DNA of 64,000 nucleotides from Lactifluus volemus (taxonomy: Eukaryota; Basidiomycota; Agaricomycetes; Russulales; Russulaceae): assembly GCA_022376515.1 (NCBI GenBank), contig WTXI01000104.1, forward strand, positions 55,931 to 119,930, in the 5' to 3' direction. The notes under the pieces are model-generated. The model saw nothing but the letters and a program-made list of their open reading frames with translations. It was not told the origin of the DNA and did not search any database. Below are positions 41,876-54,059 of this stretch, one piece after another (position 1 is the first letter of the stretch; each line of letters opens with the position of its first letter). Both the position numbers and the translations under genes were made by a program.

Positions 41876-43595
41876 ATGAGTTCTCCCAAGTACGTCCCTA
41901 TCCTTCCACTAGTCCCATCTTGACTCTGTAGGTAACTAATCTCGAACCAGTCCTATCAAACAGCCATCTGGCCAACAGCGAGACATAATTATCGCTCAAT
42001 ATCCGTTCCATGGAACCTCTTCGTTGTCTATGGGCGGTCCTTCTACGAGCTTCGCAAAAGGAAAGCGGGTTGCAGTGACAGATCGCCGAGAGGAATACGT
42101 TAGTCGAGAAGGGCTGGGTACGTCCGAGTTCTCGTGGCCTACCGTTACATGAACTAATCGATATTTGGATGGTGTAGACCTATTTTTTTCCCGAAGTGTG
42201 ACAATCGAATCCCTCCCAGACGATGTTCTCCTCGACGTTTTCGACTTTTATCAAACGGGTGTGAACACACGTCATTCATGGCATGTGCTCATTCACGTTT
42301 GTCGAAGATGGCGATACGTGGTTTTTGCGTCTCCCCGACGTCTTAACCTGCGACTTTTCTGCAACTCGTTGACACCCGTGAGGAAGATGTTGGACGTCTG
42401 GCCACGCTTGCCTATTTCCATGATTGATTTGACACTGAAACCAGACGTCGCTGGAGTAAATATCATAGCCGCACTCGAGCGTCATGATTGCGTATGCGAA
42501 GTCAATCTCTGGGGTCTAACAAGTCCTCTATTGGATCGACTCTTAAAAGTGATGCAGGTCCCATTTCCAGCGCTGACATACCTCGACCTTAAGTTTAGTG
42601 ATCAGTGGCCCGCCCGGGCGTCGGTGCTTCCCGAAACCTTCTTGGGCGGATCCGCCCCACGTCTACAGAGTCTCATGTTGTGGGGTATCCCATTTCCAGA
42701 ATTACCAAAGCTTCTTCCATCTTGCCATGATCTCGTCGATGTTCAACTCCGGAAGATACCCAACACCGGTTACATTTCACCCGACGCAATGGCGACTTGC
42801 CTATCCCCATTGTCCCGCCTCCAATTCCTTGACATTGGATTTGATTCCCCAAATTCCTGTATTGATCAGAACCGACCTCCACCACCACCTCGATCGACAC
42901 GCGTCACCCTCCCCTCTCTCACCCGTTTGGAATTTCGCGGCACTAGCGAGTATTTGGATGAACTCGTGGCACGAATCGACACCCCTGCGATCAAATTTGT
43001 CAAAACCGAGTTCTTCGATCAGCACATCTTTTCCATTCCACAATTCGTCCAGTTTATCGGTCGGACAGAGATGTCCGGATCTTTGAAGGAAGCAAGACTC
43101 TTCTTCACCGATCGAAACGTCCAAATCAATCTCGGTCACCTCGACCCACTAGAAGCGAGTATCTTTCAGGACGTCCTCTCAATCTGGATATTATGCCACA
43201 CGTTCGATAGGCAAGTCTCGGGCTCAACACAGATATGCAACCAAATTTCGCCCTTTTTCTCCAACGTGAGACGGCTTGATATCCCATGCGACAATTGGCT
43301 CCCATGGGCCCTGGGTTGGCAAAGCCACTCGGATCGCACCCTATTTTTGCGACTGTTTCGCCCATTTATCGCCGTGCAGATCCTACACGTAGGATTCGGA
43401 CTACATGAGCTCATGGCCTCTGTCCTGCAAGAGCTTTCGGGGGAAAGGGTCATGGAGGTCTTACCTGCACTGCGAAGCCTTTCCCTTGTTGGGTTCAAGA
43501 GTGACAACAGGGTCATCCCGAAAGCTTTAAAGTCATTCGTCACCGCCCGCCAGCAATGCAACCACCCTGTCATTGTCCACCCTAGGATAGTATAG
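41876..43595 (+). CDS. F-box domain protein, paralogue K (most divergent)
   Basis: Exons 41876-41889 (14 nt), 41951-42117 and 42178-43595. The N-terminus starts MSSPN. Exon 2 has its own sequence but ends in the family motif REEYVSREGLG. Exon 3 starts DLFFSRSVTIESLPDDVLLD, then WHVLIHVCRRWRYVVF and a body of about 440 residues with family landmarks: VMQVPFPALTYL, PETFLGGSAPRLQSL, KIPNTGYISPDAM, SEYLDELVARIDTPAI and FVTARQQCNHPVIV. Protein identity to the others is visibly lower and CTC/ACC-type codons are more common. It sits at the right end of the cluster and may be the oldest copy. Intact; SCF adaptor role inferred. Confidence 0.88.
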
Positions 43596-45310
43596 GTCAG
43601 CATGGACCTCTACCTTTGGGTGAGGTGGCTTCCTCATTCCCTCATCATACGTCACCCTCTTATCATGTTTGGTATCCCTGATAATGATCCTGGACTGCCT
43701 GTGTGCTGCCACCAAGCCGTATCCTCTGCCCCGCAGAGGCCACCTTGGCCACGTTCCTCCTTTTCACGCCTTGGGCTCGGTGCTAGGCACTTGCCTCGTG
43801 CCGCGTCAAAATTTTCCTTGCCACATGCCTTCCATCATTTAGTTAGGCCTCCCGTCTCCTCCTTATCTTTTAGCACTTGCGCCTCTCCTGTCTCTCCTGT
43901 CTCTTCGCTCCTCTATCTCACAGCCATGCTCTCCCGTGGGACCCATCATTACCCGTGCATTGCATTGAGACAAAGCAATTACTTGTGGCTTGGTTTCGAT
44001 GCCTCCTCGCCACACGCCAGTGGCGTGGTTGGAACAGGATTTAAACGCCCAGAGATGATGCTCTTATCGTCAAGACCAATGGATAGAGCTAGAAACTCTG
44101 TTTCAGCGTGTTTCATGCTGTGTCAAAGACTGGAGAAGGTTATCGGGTTGTTCCGCTGAGAAGATACGATGAGCGCGTAGGATTGATAATGTGCTCGCTC
44201 ATCACTGGCATCTTGTGGTAAAACGTTGATCACGGAAATCTGTCCTCCCTCCATTGATGTTTATGAGGTGAAACACCGGGCATACACCTGGTTATAGTTG
44301 TTCCTCCGTCTCTCAGCGATTTTCTTAACGGGTTTTCAGTTTGTGCCTATTTGTATGGTCACGTTTTTCTAGCGCTCAGTCTCCCGGGCCGACACGACCC
44401 GGGGCGGCGGGGCCGGATCTTCCTCCCCGCCCCGAGCATCATGATGTCAACGCCGCGAGCGTCGTCTTTAGTTCCCTGTATCGGCGTGCATGCAGTTCCT
44501 GGGGTGACCCGATCCAGGCCTGCCGCACTTACAGTCACATGGTCACACATATCGCTCATGGATGGGGGGTGTGGAACTATGCGAGCCCACTGCGAGCGAG
44601 GAGCTGACATTAGATGAGGAAGTATGCGTAACGAGGGCCTCTTGTGGTGACTAGCTCACAGATGTTGTGGGGAGTGCGTTTCCCAGAGGAATCTCGCCTA
44701 AACCAGTGCTGATGGCCCAATGAAATGATTTTTTTCCTTCACAATCGCCTCATCCTAGCAGACGAGACTGAGACGAGTGGCTAGAGAAACAACCTTCACG
44801 CTTCTCCTTCACTCCATGACTCTCAGAGTTTGGAATACATCCCAGAATTCAGAGTCGTAGCTGCTACTACAGGTGCCGGTGCTTGATGTAAATTGTAAGG
44901 TAAAGCCATCGATGAAGCGGATACTAATCAACACGAAGGCAGAGAAGGGGGTTTGTGAACGGCAGAGTACGAGAATTGTGAAAGGAGACGCGAGCACAAG
45001 TGGTAATTAATCAAACTAAGATGACTTGGGGAAAACAAAGACAATTTTTAGAGCAGAGCAGAGACGTGGCGATGCCACGCTGGTCCTCTGAATACGTCTG
45101 TGACCCTTTACACACATATAATCACAAAGTAGGAGATCACGTCAAAAACAGGAGTAAGTAAGATACGAATCTAATAGGCACAAAAACGTCAGACAAGAAA
45201 ATAGGTAAAGAATGACAAATGCCAGACCTCAAAGAGTAAGTATGAAACTCAAAGGGCTGGGTGCGGTGCGCGCACACAACCCCACGGAATCCACCGCCAT
45301 CATCCCACTC
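43596..45310. other. Long spacer between the F-box cluster and the TE nest
   Basis: No gene recognised on either strand. 44370-44440 is CpG-rich with a CCCGGGCCGACACGACCCGG near-palindrome. 45100-45310 should be the 5' UTR of the LINE whose ORF1 starts at 45311. Confidence 0.45.
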
Positions 45311-45938
45311 ATGCCTCGCAAGAAACACTCCCTGTCCCCTCCCGCGGACTATGTCCACCCCACCCCCCCTCCTGCCCTTCGTGTCCTCGACGAGCTCGAC
45401 GCCGGTTTCCTCAGTACCTCCGAGCGTGACGCCATTGAGCCCCCCTCCCACTTGGAAACCTTCCAGTTTTTTCTGGGCGACTTCCCCTCCGCCTACAATA
45501 AGGCTTTTCTCGTGAGTCCCCAGGGCGCTGATGCTGCCCTGCGCGACTTCCTTGCCATCCCCTTTCTTTCCCCCTACTTGCCCCCTCCTCCCCCCCCCCC
45601 TGCCCCTTCCCCCGCCTCACCGCCTTTGGACCTCTCGGAGATCCATGCCTCCCTCCGGTCGCTCTCCGTAGCGATGGCTGACCTCCAGAAAAAGGTCAAT
45701 GCTCCTGCCCCTCCCCCCCCGCCCATGAAGGCCCCCGCTGCCCCTAAGGCTCCTGCCAAAGGCCCCCCTAAAGCCCCCTCCCCTAAGCCCTCCCCCCCTC
45801 CTATGCGGCGAAAGCCGTTGCCAAGCCCTCGTGCCCCAGCCTCGTGGTCCCCCTGGCTTCCTTCCTCCCACCTGGTGCCCCGCGCCCCGATCCCAGCACG
45901 ATCTGCGGAGTTCTGAATACGGACCTCGCGGCTTCCTC
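45311..45938 (+). pseudogene. LINE ORF1 fragment, interrupted by an LTR element
   Basis: Starts MPRKKHSLSPPADYVHP. It continues through an acidic segment (ETFQFFLGDFPSAYNKAF) and a helical piece (LSVAMADLQKKVNA), then Pro/Ala/Lys-rich low complexity. One base off, the frame near 45800 continues YAAKAVAKPSCPSLVV and PSTICGVLNTDLAAS, the start of the ORF1 core found in Tad-like LINEs of mushroom fungi. It is cut at 45939 by the chromovirus LTR, so the RNA-binding part and ORF2 are not seen. I read it as ORF1 from general resemblance, without a search. Confidence 0.5.
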
Positions 45939-46543
45939 TGTTAAGGTTCCAAGTGGGACCTTTGTACGAAGTGTACGATCGTTCGTAGAGTCAAGAGCGA
46001 GACTTGCAAGACGTGCAAGTCAAGATCAAGGGTTCGATAAAGATGAGACTTAGTAAACGACTAAGTCAAGAGCGTTTCAGAGGTCAAGGGCTTTGGGCTT
46101 AGGGATAAGACCAAAGTGTCAAGAAGTCGAAGAGCGTGATGTCAAGAGGGTTCTCTCAGGTCTGATGCTTCTAGACAAGCAAGGTTCTAATAGATAGAAG
46201 ACTTGGATTGCGAAACAAAACTGAGACTTAAGGTCTCTAGGGCAGAAAGTACAGGGTTTATATAGAGAAGAACGAGGCTATGTACACAGCCGTAGGGGCT
46301 GTGACCTTCGTACAGCTTTCAGGGTTTGAAACATGTTTCAGGAATCAGCGAGTCATCCTGTGCATGTGGCTGTTGCTTGAGGCTGTACGGTGCTGTGTGA
46401 GGCTGTACCGCGAGAAAAATAAGTAAGCGATCTGAAACAAAGCGATCGGCAGTCCATTCGCATAAGCAAAAGAGTCAGCAGAAATGAGTCATCAGTCCGA
46501 AAATGTATAGTATGAATCAGCAAACACGTGTCAGTCCATAACA
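45939..46543 (-). mobile_element. LTR (3') of chromovirus gypsy-1
   Basis: Begins TGTTAAGG and ends CCATAACA, giving TGTTA/TAACA inverted ends. Next to it inside the element, on the minus strand, is the purine tract GGGGGATGG. It interrupts LINE ORF1. The partner 5' LTR is not in the window. Confidence 0.72.
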
Positions 46544-46558
46544 CCATCCCCCGTCTAA
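46544..46558 (-). other. Polypurine tract of gypsy-1
   Basis: Minus strand reads AGACGGGGGATGG directly before the LTR TGTTATGG. Position and composition are those of a plus-strand primer. Confidence 0.6.
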
Positions 46559-46605
46559 GGCGCAGTCCCACCTGCGTTTACTCACGGTCAGCAGCGTAGT
46601 CCCAA

Positions 46606-47500
46606 TCAGTCATCTCCGCGTTGATCCAGCCAGACGTGGAGCGGTCGATACCGTGGCCGTACCAAGGTAGGCCTTTTGTCGTCGGTGTAGGGACATGACC
46701 AATGCCAGTGTGGGTGTTCTAGGGGGACTCTACAAGCGTCTCCGAACTTGCATTGCTGGTGGGGTTCGTGACATGAAGGGCCCGAATGGCCATAGTCGGC
46801 GCACCATTCGCACCATTGGTGGAGGGGGCAGTCGACGTAGAGGTGTCCGGGGTTTCGTCGCTTGCATCTACCACAATAGGGCGTGTGCGTGATCCGGGCT
46901 GCGGCGGAATCAGCGGCGGTTCCACTGCTACTATTGACGACCCGTTCCATGCAAGTCTTGCAGTGAAGGGCACCCTCGCCGTCATGAACTGTACCCCTGG
47001 CCACTGGTCGTCGTCAGCGTTACCGTCATTATCAAATGCCCATCCGAGTTCGTCGTCCTGGATAGGGGAGACAGATGAGGCGGGCGAGTTGCAGACGTTA
47101 GAGGCCGGTGAGTTTGATAAGGATGGTAGTTGGTTGTTTGGCGGGGAGGGGGCGGCGTCGCTCCGCGGGAGTCTATCAAAATTGGTGAGGTCCTCGTTCC
47201 ACGTTGGCGGTGGGAGGACGGCAAGTGGGGTCCATGGGCGTTCGGAGGGAGGTGCGAGGTAGTCCCAAATCGAACTTGTCGGTTTGGGTTGCTGTATGGC
47301 CCACGCTGCGAATTCACAGGCCTGGAAGAGCGACTCTCTGAGGGTGTCATCGAGCGGCGTGATTCGCGGGTATAAGGCGGGAGATCGGGGGTCGGGGAGC
47401 GGTTTCTTGGACGCCGTGTATAGCTCACTGGGATAAACGGTGGAGAGGCCGAACGATGATTGGTAGAGGAGGACGATGGGTGGATCGGGCGGATGGGACG
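46606..47500 (-). pseudogene. Extra 3' ORF of gypsy-1 with Cys/His clusters
   Basis: Downstream of pol on the minus strand. The first part (47428-46982) is Arg/Ser/Pro-rich (SYTRRPRNRSPTPDLPPYTR). A second part in another frame has Cys/His clusters: CKTCMERV, YCGRCKRRNPGHLYVDC, WCEWCADYGHSGPSCHEPH and CKFGDACRVPLEHPHWHWSC. Two frame changes near 46985 and 47030 separate them, so the copy is not intact. The position after integrase and chromodomain, right before the polypurine tract, makes it an accessory ORF of the element. Function unknown; RNA or DNA binding is a guess. Confidence 0.6.
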
Positions 47501-47513
47501 TGGTGCGGGTAGG

Positions 47514-50500
47514 TCATATTGGGTGGGACATGTTGCATATAGCGAATTGTGAGGGAGTTGGTAAAGGTGGTGTGGTAGTGGTAGTTGTAGTGGTGGGGAT
47601 GAAAGTTGGTGATGTCGTTTCTTGCTGAAGCAAGAGGGTTCTTATAGCTTTTGGTTGAGCTTTGTAAAAGGCTGTGAGTAGTTCTGGAGCATCAACATTT
47701 CAGCTGGTTCCCATGTGTTGTGTGCGGCGGAATAGCCTTTCCACTTTAGGAGATACTGGAGTTTGGTTTTGTTCTTTGGTCCGATGCGTCTGGACCCTAG
47801 AACAGCTTCTACTTCGTACTCCTCTTCTCCGTCTACAAGTTCCGGTGCAGGCTGTTCGAAGTTCGGACCATGTTCGGGTGTCTCCGTATAGGGGCGATCA
47901 GTGATGTGTGAAACACATCATGAATCTGCCATCGATCTGGGAGTTTGAGGCGTACAACTACCGGCGATATGACTTTGGTGATTGTAAAAGGTCCGTAGCG
48001 TTTTGGGGCTAGTTTGCTACTGAGGTGCGTCATTTTGAGGTTGGTACCTCGAGCCAGACTTTTTCTCCTACGGCATATTTTCGGTAGTGGCGTTGACCCT
48101 TCTTATGTTCTGTGCGTTTGTGAAGGAGGGTCTGTGCATGTTTCATTGCTGATCGAGCTTTTTCTCGGATGTTTTTGAGTTCTTCCGATCTTTTGTTGAC
48201 ATAGGGGAGATGGCTTGTGATCCGAGAGGTTGCGACGAGAGGGGTGTACCCGATGAGGAGTTCGTACGGAGTAAATCCGGTTGTGGCGTTTGGCCATGAG
48301 TTATGAACGAACTGGGCCATGGGCAGAAGTGTGGACCAATCGTTCATGTAATCATTGCCGTAAATACGGAGATACTGTTCTACTCGTTGGTTGCTTCTTT
48401 CCGATTGACCATCCGTTTGAGGGTGATAGGCGGTACTGATATTTTGCGATATCTTGAGTTTCTGGCAGAGCCCCGTGGCTAGGTGTGATGTGAAGCGGGG
48501 ATCTCTATCAGAGATGATTCTTCGGGGAATGCCGTAGTTCGGAAAAACGTTGGAGATGTATAGGTCGATAACTTCTTCCGTGGTGATCTTTTTGTACACG
48601 GTAAGAAGACGGCAGCTTTAGTGCAATCGTGATCAACAATCGTAAGGATGGAATCATATCCATGTGACTCGGGAAGATCCGTGATGAGGTCCATCGCCAC
48701 GACTTGGAAAGGAACATTGGAGGCTTCTTGTTCTCGTGGTTCGATGGGAGCGATAGGGGGTTTTGGGCGATGGGTGAGGGGTTTCGTTGACTGGCATGTG
48801 GCGCATCCCTTGACGTATTGTGTGACATACTGTTTGAGTCCAGGCCACCAGAAGTTATGGAAGACTTCTATCATGGTGTTGGCGATGCCTGGATGGCCAG
48901 CGAGCTGATGGTCATGATAACGCCAGAGTATATCTTTCTTCAGTTGGTCGTTCTCAGGAACTACTGGAGCGTCCGCTTTCCACCACTGTCCCTTGTGATC
49001 TTGCTCTAGCTGATGTTCTTCAGCCCATTGCTTCATAAGGTCATCATTTTCTTTTTGTGCTAACCAAACACGCTCTTCAATGGAGTGAAGTTCCATTGCT
49101 TGGACAAAGAGCTTGTCAGGTAACACCACGACGTCTTCGTTGTCATCATCGCCTTTGGGAATGGCGGGGTGTCGTGACAGGGCGTCGGCACGGTTTGTAG
49201 CGCCAGGTTTGTGGATGAGTTCAAAGTTAAACTCTGCTAACTTGCTCAGGTAGCGCGCCACTCTTCGTGCAATGTTTCGTGGTGATCGATAAAATCGGAG
49301 ATTGTTGTGGTCAGTGTATACTTTGATTGGGAATGGTGAAGATAAAACACGTGTTCCCATCGAAGGAGTCCTCTGACGACTGCTAAAAGTTCGCGGTCAT
49401 AGACTGGGTAATTTCTCTCTGCAGCGTTAAGGTGTGTGAGTCATAACCGACTGCTCTTGGTTTGTTATCTTTGTCTCTTTGAAGTAGGACTGCCCAGTGG
49501 CGTATTGGGAGGCATCTACTTCGAGTTCAAAGGGTTTTGAGTAGTCAGGTCGGTATAGGACTGGGTCTTCTTGTACGCGTTGGAGTAAAATTTTTAGGGC
49601 ATTACTGCACTCATCGGTCCAGTCGAACTTCACCCCCTTCTTTAGAAGTGCAGTAATGGGTCGTGCGATGTCGGCAAAGCCGCGGATGAAGGGTCGTTGA
49701 AAACCGAGGACGCCAAGGGTACTTCTGACGTCTTCGACTTTTGTAAGGACAGTAGGCCAATTAGCAAGACCATTTCTCTTTGTTGGGTCAATCGTTATCT
49801 TCCCATCGCGGACTTCAATACCAAGGTATTTGACTTGTTCTTTCTCAAAGTGGCATTTTGACGCTTTGAAAATAGGGAGAGTTCACGGGCGCGTGGAGAA
49901 CTGCATGAGTGATTTCCCGAAGTTCTTCTAAGTTTCGGAACAAATAGGACGTCATCCATATAGATTAGGATACGCCCTGGATATTTGTTGACAAGGTCGG
50001 CAAAGCGGCATCCATGAATCTTTGGAAGACTGCTGGTGAATTCCGTAGTCCAAAGAACATTACTTTAGGTTTAAAAAGACCATAGGGAGTTTTAAAGGCG
50101 GCTTTCCATTGGTCTTCGTCTTTGATGCGGATATTGTGGTATCCCCATCGGATGTCAAGGGTAGTGAAATATCGCATGCCATGGAGTTGTTCTAGAAGAT
50201 TTTCGATGCGGGGGAGAGGATAAACGTCAGGGATGGTATGTTCATTGACGCGTCGATAATCTTGAACTGGTCTAGAACTTCCGTCTGCTTTAGGGATGAG
50301 GAACCAGGGAGAAGACCAAGGGGAGTCCGTTTGCTCGATATAGCCTTTCTCCTGATGTTCTTTGAGGAATTTCTTTGTAATTTCCTTTCCTTCTTCAGTT
50401 AGCGGATAAACTTTGCAGTTAATGATGTCAGGTGCGTCTGGTTTTAGCTTTATCTCCATGTCAAATTTTCCTCGGCTAGGAGGGAAGCGTTTTGCTGCTT

Positions 50501-50520
50501 CTTCGTCAAGATGAAGGCAT
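47514..50520 (-). pseudogene. pol: Pol of Ty3/gypsy chromovirus (RT, RNase H, integrase, chromodomain)
   Basis: Read right to left: FPPSRGKFDMEIKLKPDAPD, the RT start; VQDYRRVNEHTIPDVYPLPR; FTTLDIRWGYHNIRI; IYMDD at about 49960; FQRPFIRGFADIARPITALL; RNase H with YTDHNNLRFY and ADALSRHPAIP. The integrase zinc finger is HDHQLAGHPG...CATCQ and its DDE core VAMDLITDLP, IISDRDPRF and AYHPQTDGQSERSNQ. The chromodomain is KLQYLLKWKGYSAAHNTWEP, ending at a TGA at 47514. DIRWGYHNI keeps the RT aspartate. Several frame changes (about 49400, 49900, 48590) show decay. Gag and protease are missing on the right, where another LTR interrupts. Confidence 0.9.
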
Positions 50521-50592
50521 GACGCTGGTATTCAAGGTTACAGAATGCAGGACACGTTGGACCCTATGCCTCCCTAAACCGCTTACTCACCC

Positions 50593-51050
50593 TGATGACG
50601 TCCTGTCCACATTGTCTCTATTGTGCTGACTGTTCTATTGTTCTGATTGTGCTATTGTCTATCCCAGTTAGTCCAGTGTTATTGTTCCGAGCCTCTATTG
50701 TTCTCGCGTTCTATTGTCTTGACTCCCTGTTTATTGTCCACCCTAGTTTGGTAGAACAATTAGCGTACATTGTATAAGTAGGCCTCAGCTGGTAGCTTGT
50801 ACCCCAGCTTCGGCTTTGACTCAAATCGACTTGTTTCCCTCTCCAGAAAGACAGAACTCCTCCTCTCCTCTTCCCTCTCTTCTCTTACCCTCCTATACAC
50901 CCTAGTAGGGTCATTGAAGCTTGGTGGTTGTGCTACAACACCACAGGACTCAGCGTGTCGACACTTGGAGTGTCCCTGAGCCCAGGTCTTAGGAGAGACC
51001 AGAACAAACCAGAACCCTAGTTGGGACCCGGCCCTAGTCGAGCCGTAACA
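50593..51050 (+). mobile_element. 5' LTR of gypsy-2
   Basis: TGATGACG at 50593 to GCCGTAACA at 51050, with a TATA-like TTGTATAAGTA at 50772. It is followed by the gag start at 51075. It joins gypsy-1 sequence without LTR on the left. Ends are weakly defined (TG..CA only). Confidence 0.5.
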
Positions 51051-51074
51051 AAAGCCGAAGCTCTTCCCTAGTAG

Positions 51075-53012
51075 ATGTCCACTGGGGACTATCTACGACA
51101 ACCAATCTACCTGCGGATCAAAGAATTGTTGATTGACGCACACTTGAACAAGAACGAGGCGATACAGAAACAGTATAACGCCAAACGAAGATCGGAGCAA
51201 AGGTGCTGGAAAGAAGTCAGCGTCTCCTGTATACGCACCATTGGACACCTGGAAACAATCTTGGGTGCAGGAACAGAGTTGTTCCAATCTGAACAAGGAA
51301 ACACGTTAATCCTCTACCTACCGGGGGATCACATCGCCTTCCATACGCAAGGCTGGACAGGAATAACGACGGATCTTTAATCGTTGTCTGGGATACAAAC
51401 GAAGACGACCTAGGAACAAGGGTCATTCCCAGAGAGGACGACGACCTAACCATCGAACAGAAAGGAAGCATCAGATTTTTGGAAGAAAGGAGACAAACGC
51501 ACCAATTATATCAGAAACCGACGACCTATCACTCCTATCACGTAGAGGAAGGATCAAGAACCAAGTACAGATCCCCTTGCGAATTCATCAATAACCGGTG
51601 GTATAACATCTATTGGTCAAACAGCGAGTACTGGACCGATCCCACCATGAAGTTCACCAAATACGACTATATCCTCAATGAATTAGCTCTCCCCTCCTCC
51701 TTGCAACCATCAGAAGCCAGTGAAGACGAGAGTGAGGACGGAGATGGAGCAACGTCCCCCCAACAGGACTCGGCGGAGCAAACTCCTCCTCCGATGACGG
51801 CCAAAACAGAGAACCCCCGCCTACACAAGAAAACGAAGAACCAAGAATGATCACGCCAGTCACCCCCATAGACCATGCCATGAGTGCCCTTAGCATCGCT
51901 GCGCCAACCCCCATGTTCACCCGCTCGGCAACCTTGACACAGCCGACCCAAGTCACGACAATGGCAGGGCCAAGCCAGAGTGGTGGCGGTGGTGGTGGTG
52001 GTGGCGGTGGCGGTGGAGGCGGAGGCGGTGGAGGCGGAGGCGGTGGGGGCGGAGGCGCCGCAGCGGCAGCCGCCGGGGCTCAACCAGTTGCTCCTCCCAG
52101 GAATGGGCTAAAGGGGATACACCCACGCCATTCAAAGGAGAGAAGGGCCTTTATGACGTCTTCAAAACCGAGTGGCGCATGTACAAAGCCATCAACCGAA
52201 ACCACGATGACATGCTGGTTCTCTACAATCGCGTCATGACAATGCTAGGGATGGTCAAAGGACCGCTGGTGTCAGCATGGGTACAAGATTACCTGGACAC
52301 CATCGAGCAGGAAGTAGTCCAGCATGGAGAGAATGCAGAAATCCTGTGGACCAACTTTGAGGATGCCCTAGACGATGCCTTCAAAGACACCAACGAGGAA
52401 GACGATGCGATCACAAGGCTAGAACACTTGGAGATGAAGAAAGGAAACTTGGCCCAGTATACAGCCGAATTCAATCGTCTCAGAAAGAAGGCGGGGTGGG
52501 ACGCTGACAGCAACGGCACCATCAGAAATGTACAAGAGGGGACTAGACCTAGGGCTCCTCACCAGCATGCTCAAACAAGTAGGGGCCAACCCAAACACCC
52601 TGAGAGGCTGGCAGGAGCTGGCCACCCAGCACCACGACGCGTACCAACAATTGAAGCATGAAATTAGCTTCAGAAAGGACGTCCCTCGGGGGCCAGCCAG
52701 CTCATGGCCAAGAAGAAGGAAACCCCCCCTCAGAAAGATCCCTGGGCCATGGACATCGATGTCACCAGAACCGACTCAGCTAAAGCGGATGAAAAACAAA
52801 GATTGAGAAAGGAGGGACGGTGTTTCTTCTGCAAAGAGCAAGGACATCTCTCCAGGGATTGCCCTAAAAAGAAGAGGCAAAACGATCCCAAACCGCCACA
52901 GCAGCCCAGGGCTAGAACCAGCAAAAAGGAGGATGATGAAACCACACAAGTTGGTGACGACGAGGACCCCATCCAGATGCTCAGGAGCATCAGAGCCAAA
53001 ATTGGGAAGGGC
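51075..53012 (+). pseudogene. gag: Gag of gypsy-2, frameshifted and split by the KDZ element
   Basis: Starts MSTGDYLRQPIYLRIKELL at 51075. Further frames give YRSPCEFINNRWYNIYW, an acidic stretch, a poly-Gly tract of about 25 residues (51980-52060), then the capsid-like core WVQDYLDTIEQEVV and GNLAQYTAEFNRL. The nucleocapsid zinc knuckle is CFFCKEQGHLSRDC (52820-52862, CX2CX4HX4C). Frame changes near 51380, 52100, 52520 and 52700 indicate decay. The open frame runs into the transposon end at about 53014; pol is not in the window. Confidence 0.82.
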
Positions 53013-53014
53013 AC

Positions 53015-53275
53015 TGGTAGCTACCACTTTTATCACAATACCTATGGCAAATGCGCATTTGCGATGTGTATAATACCACAACCTTTAATGACAATATTGT
53101 AATTATACTGTATATAGGGACATTGTGATATGGTTGTAATGATATTGTCATAAAATTGTGAATGGTTGTAATAGGGTTGTGAATGGTTGTAATACAATTG
53201 TAGATGATTGTAATAAAATTGTAAATGGTCGTAATAAGATTGTGAATGGTTGTAATAAAATTGTAGATGATTGTA
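53015..53275 (+). repeat. KDZ left terminal inverted repeat
   Basis: Matches the reverse complement of 63735-63998 with few differences (one 5-nt indel, ATACTGTATATA versus ATATATA, and scattered single bases). Contains two perfect palindromes: TGGTAGCTACCA at 53015-53026 and GCAAATGCGCATTTGC at 53047-53062. Confidence 0.9.
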
Positions 53276-53960
53276 ATTAAATTGTGATTTGGTTGTAATA
53301 AGGATTGTAAATGATTGTAATATGATTGTTGATTGGTTGTAATAAATTGTAATTTATGATTGTAAATATTGATTGTGAATGATTAATTGATTGTAATATT
53401 GTGAATTGGATATGATTGTAAATGATTGTAATATAATTGTATAAAATTGTGAATATTGTGATATGATTGGTGAATGTGTAATGAAAATTGTGATATGATT
53501 GTAAATGATTGGTGAATAATGAATTGGTGAAGATGAATAAAATTGGTGGAATAAGATTGTGAATGATTGTAAATGATTGTAATATAATGTGTATAATAAA
53601 ATTGTGAATGATTGTGATATGATTGTGAATGATTGTAATATGATTGTAATAAAATTGTGATATAATTGTGATATGATTGTAAATGATTGTAATATTGTAA
53701 TAATTGTGAATGATTGTATATGATTGTGAATATTGTGATATGATTGTAAATGATTGTAATAAAATTGTGAATAATTGTGATATGATTGTAAATGATTGTG
53801 ATATAATTGTGAATGATTGTGATATGATTGTGAATGATTGTAATATAATTGTAATAAAATTGTAATTGGTTGTAATAAAATTGTAAATGGATTCTGGGTG
53901 ATTGTAATAAATTTTTGAATGGTTGTAATAAAATTGTAATTTCATATTGGTTCTAACCTT
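53095..53960 (+). repeat. KDZ left subterminal array
   Basis: Dozens of ATTGTAAT / ATTGTGAATG units, ATTGT cores mostly 10 and 11 bp apart in alternation. The orientation is opposite to the right array. The long minus-strand open frame across it (53277-54056) is a repeat artefact. Confidence 0.9.
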
Positions 53961-54059
53961 TTCCCACCAGCCTGCAGTCATATTTACTATTATATAATCA
54001 AAAGAAACACTCTTTATGAAGAAAGTCTTATCAGACTGCCATTCTAGCTCTGCCATCTC

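Noticed and set aside
44359..44610. 83-codon minus-strand open frame in CpG-rich DNA
   Set aside because: All frames are open in this GC-rich patch and no domain is recognisable.
53277..54056. 259-codon minus-strand open frame rich in Ile/Asn/Tyr
   Set aside because: It is the translation of the ATTGTAAT subterminal array and has no independent coding signal.
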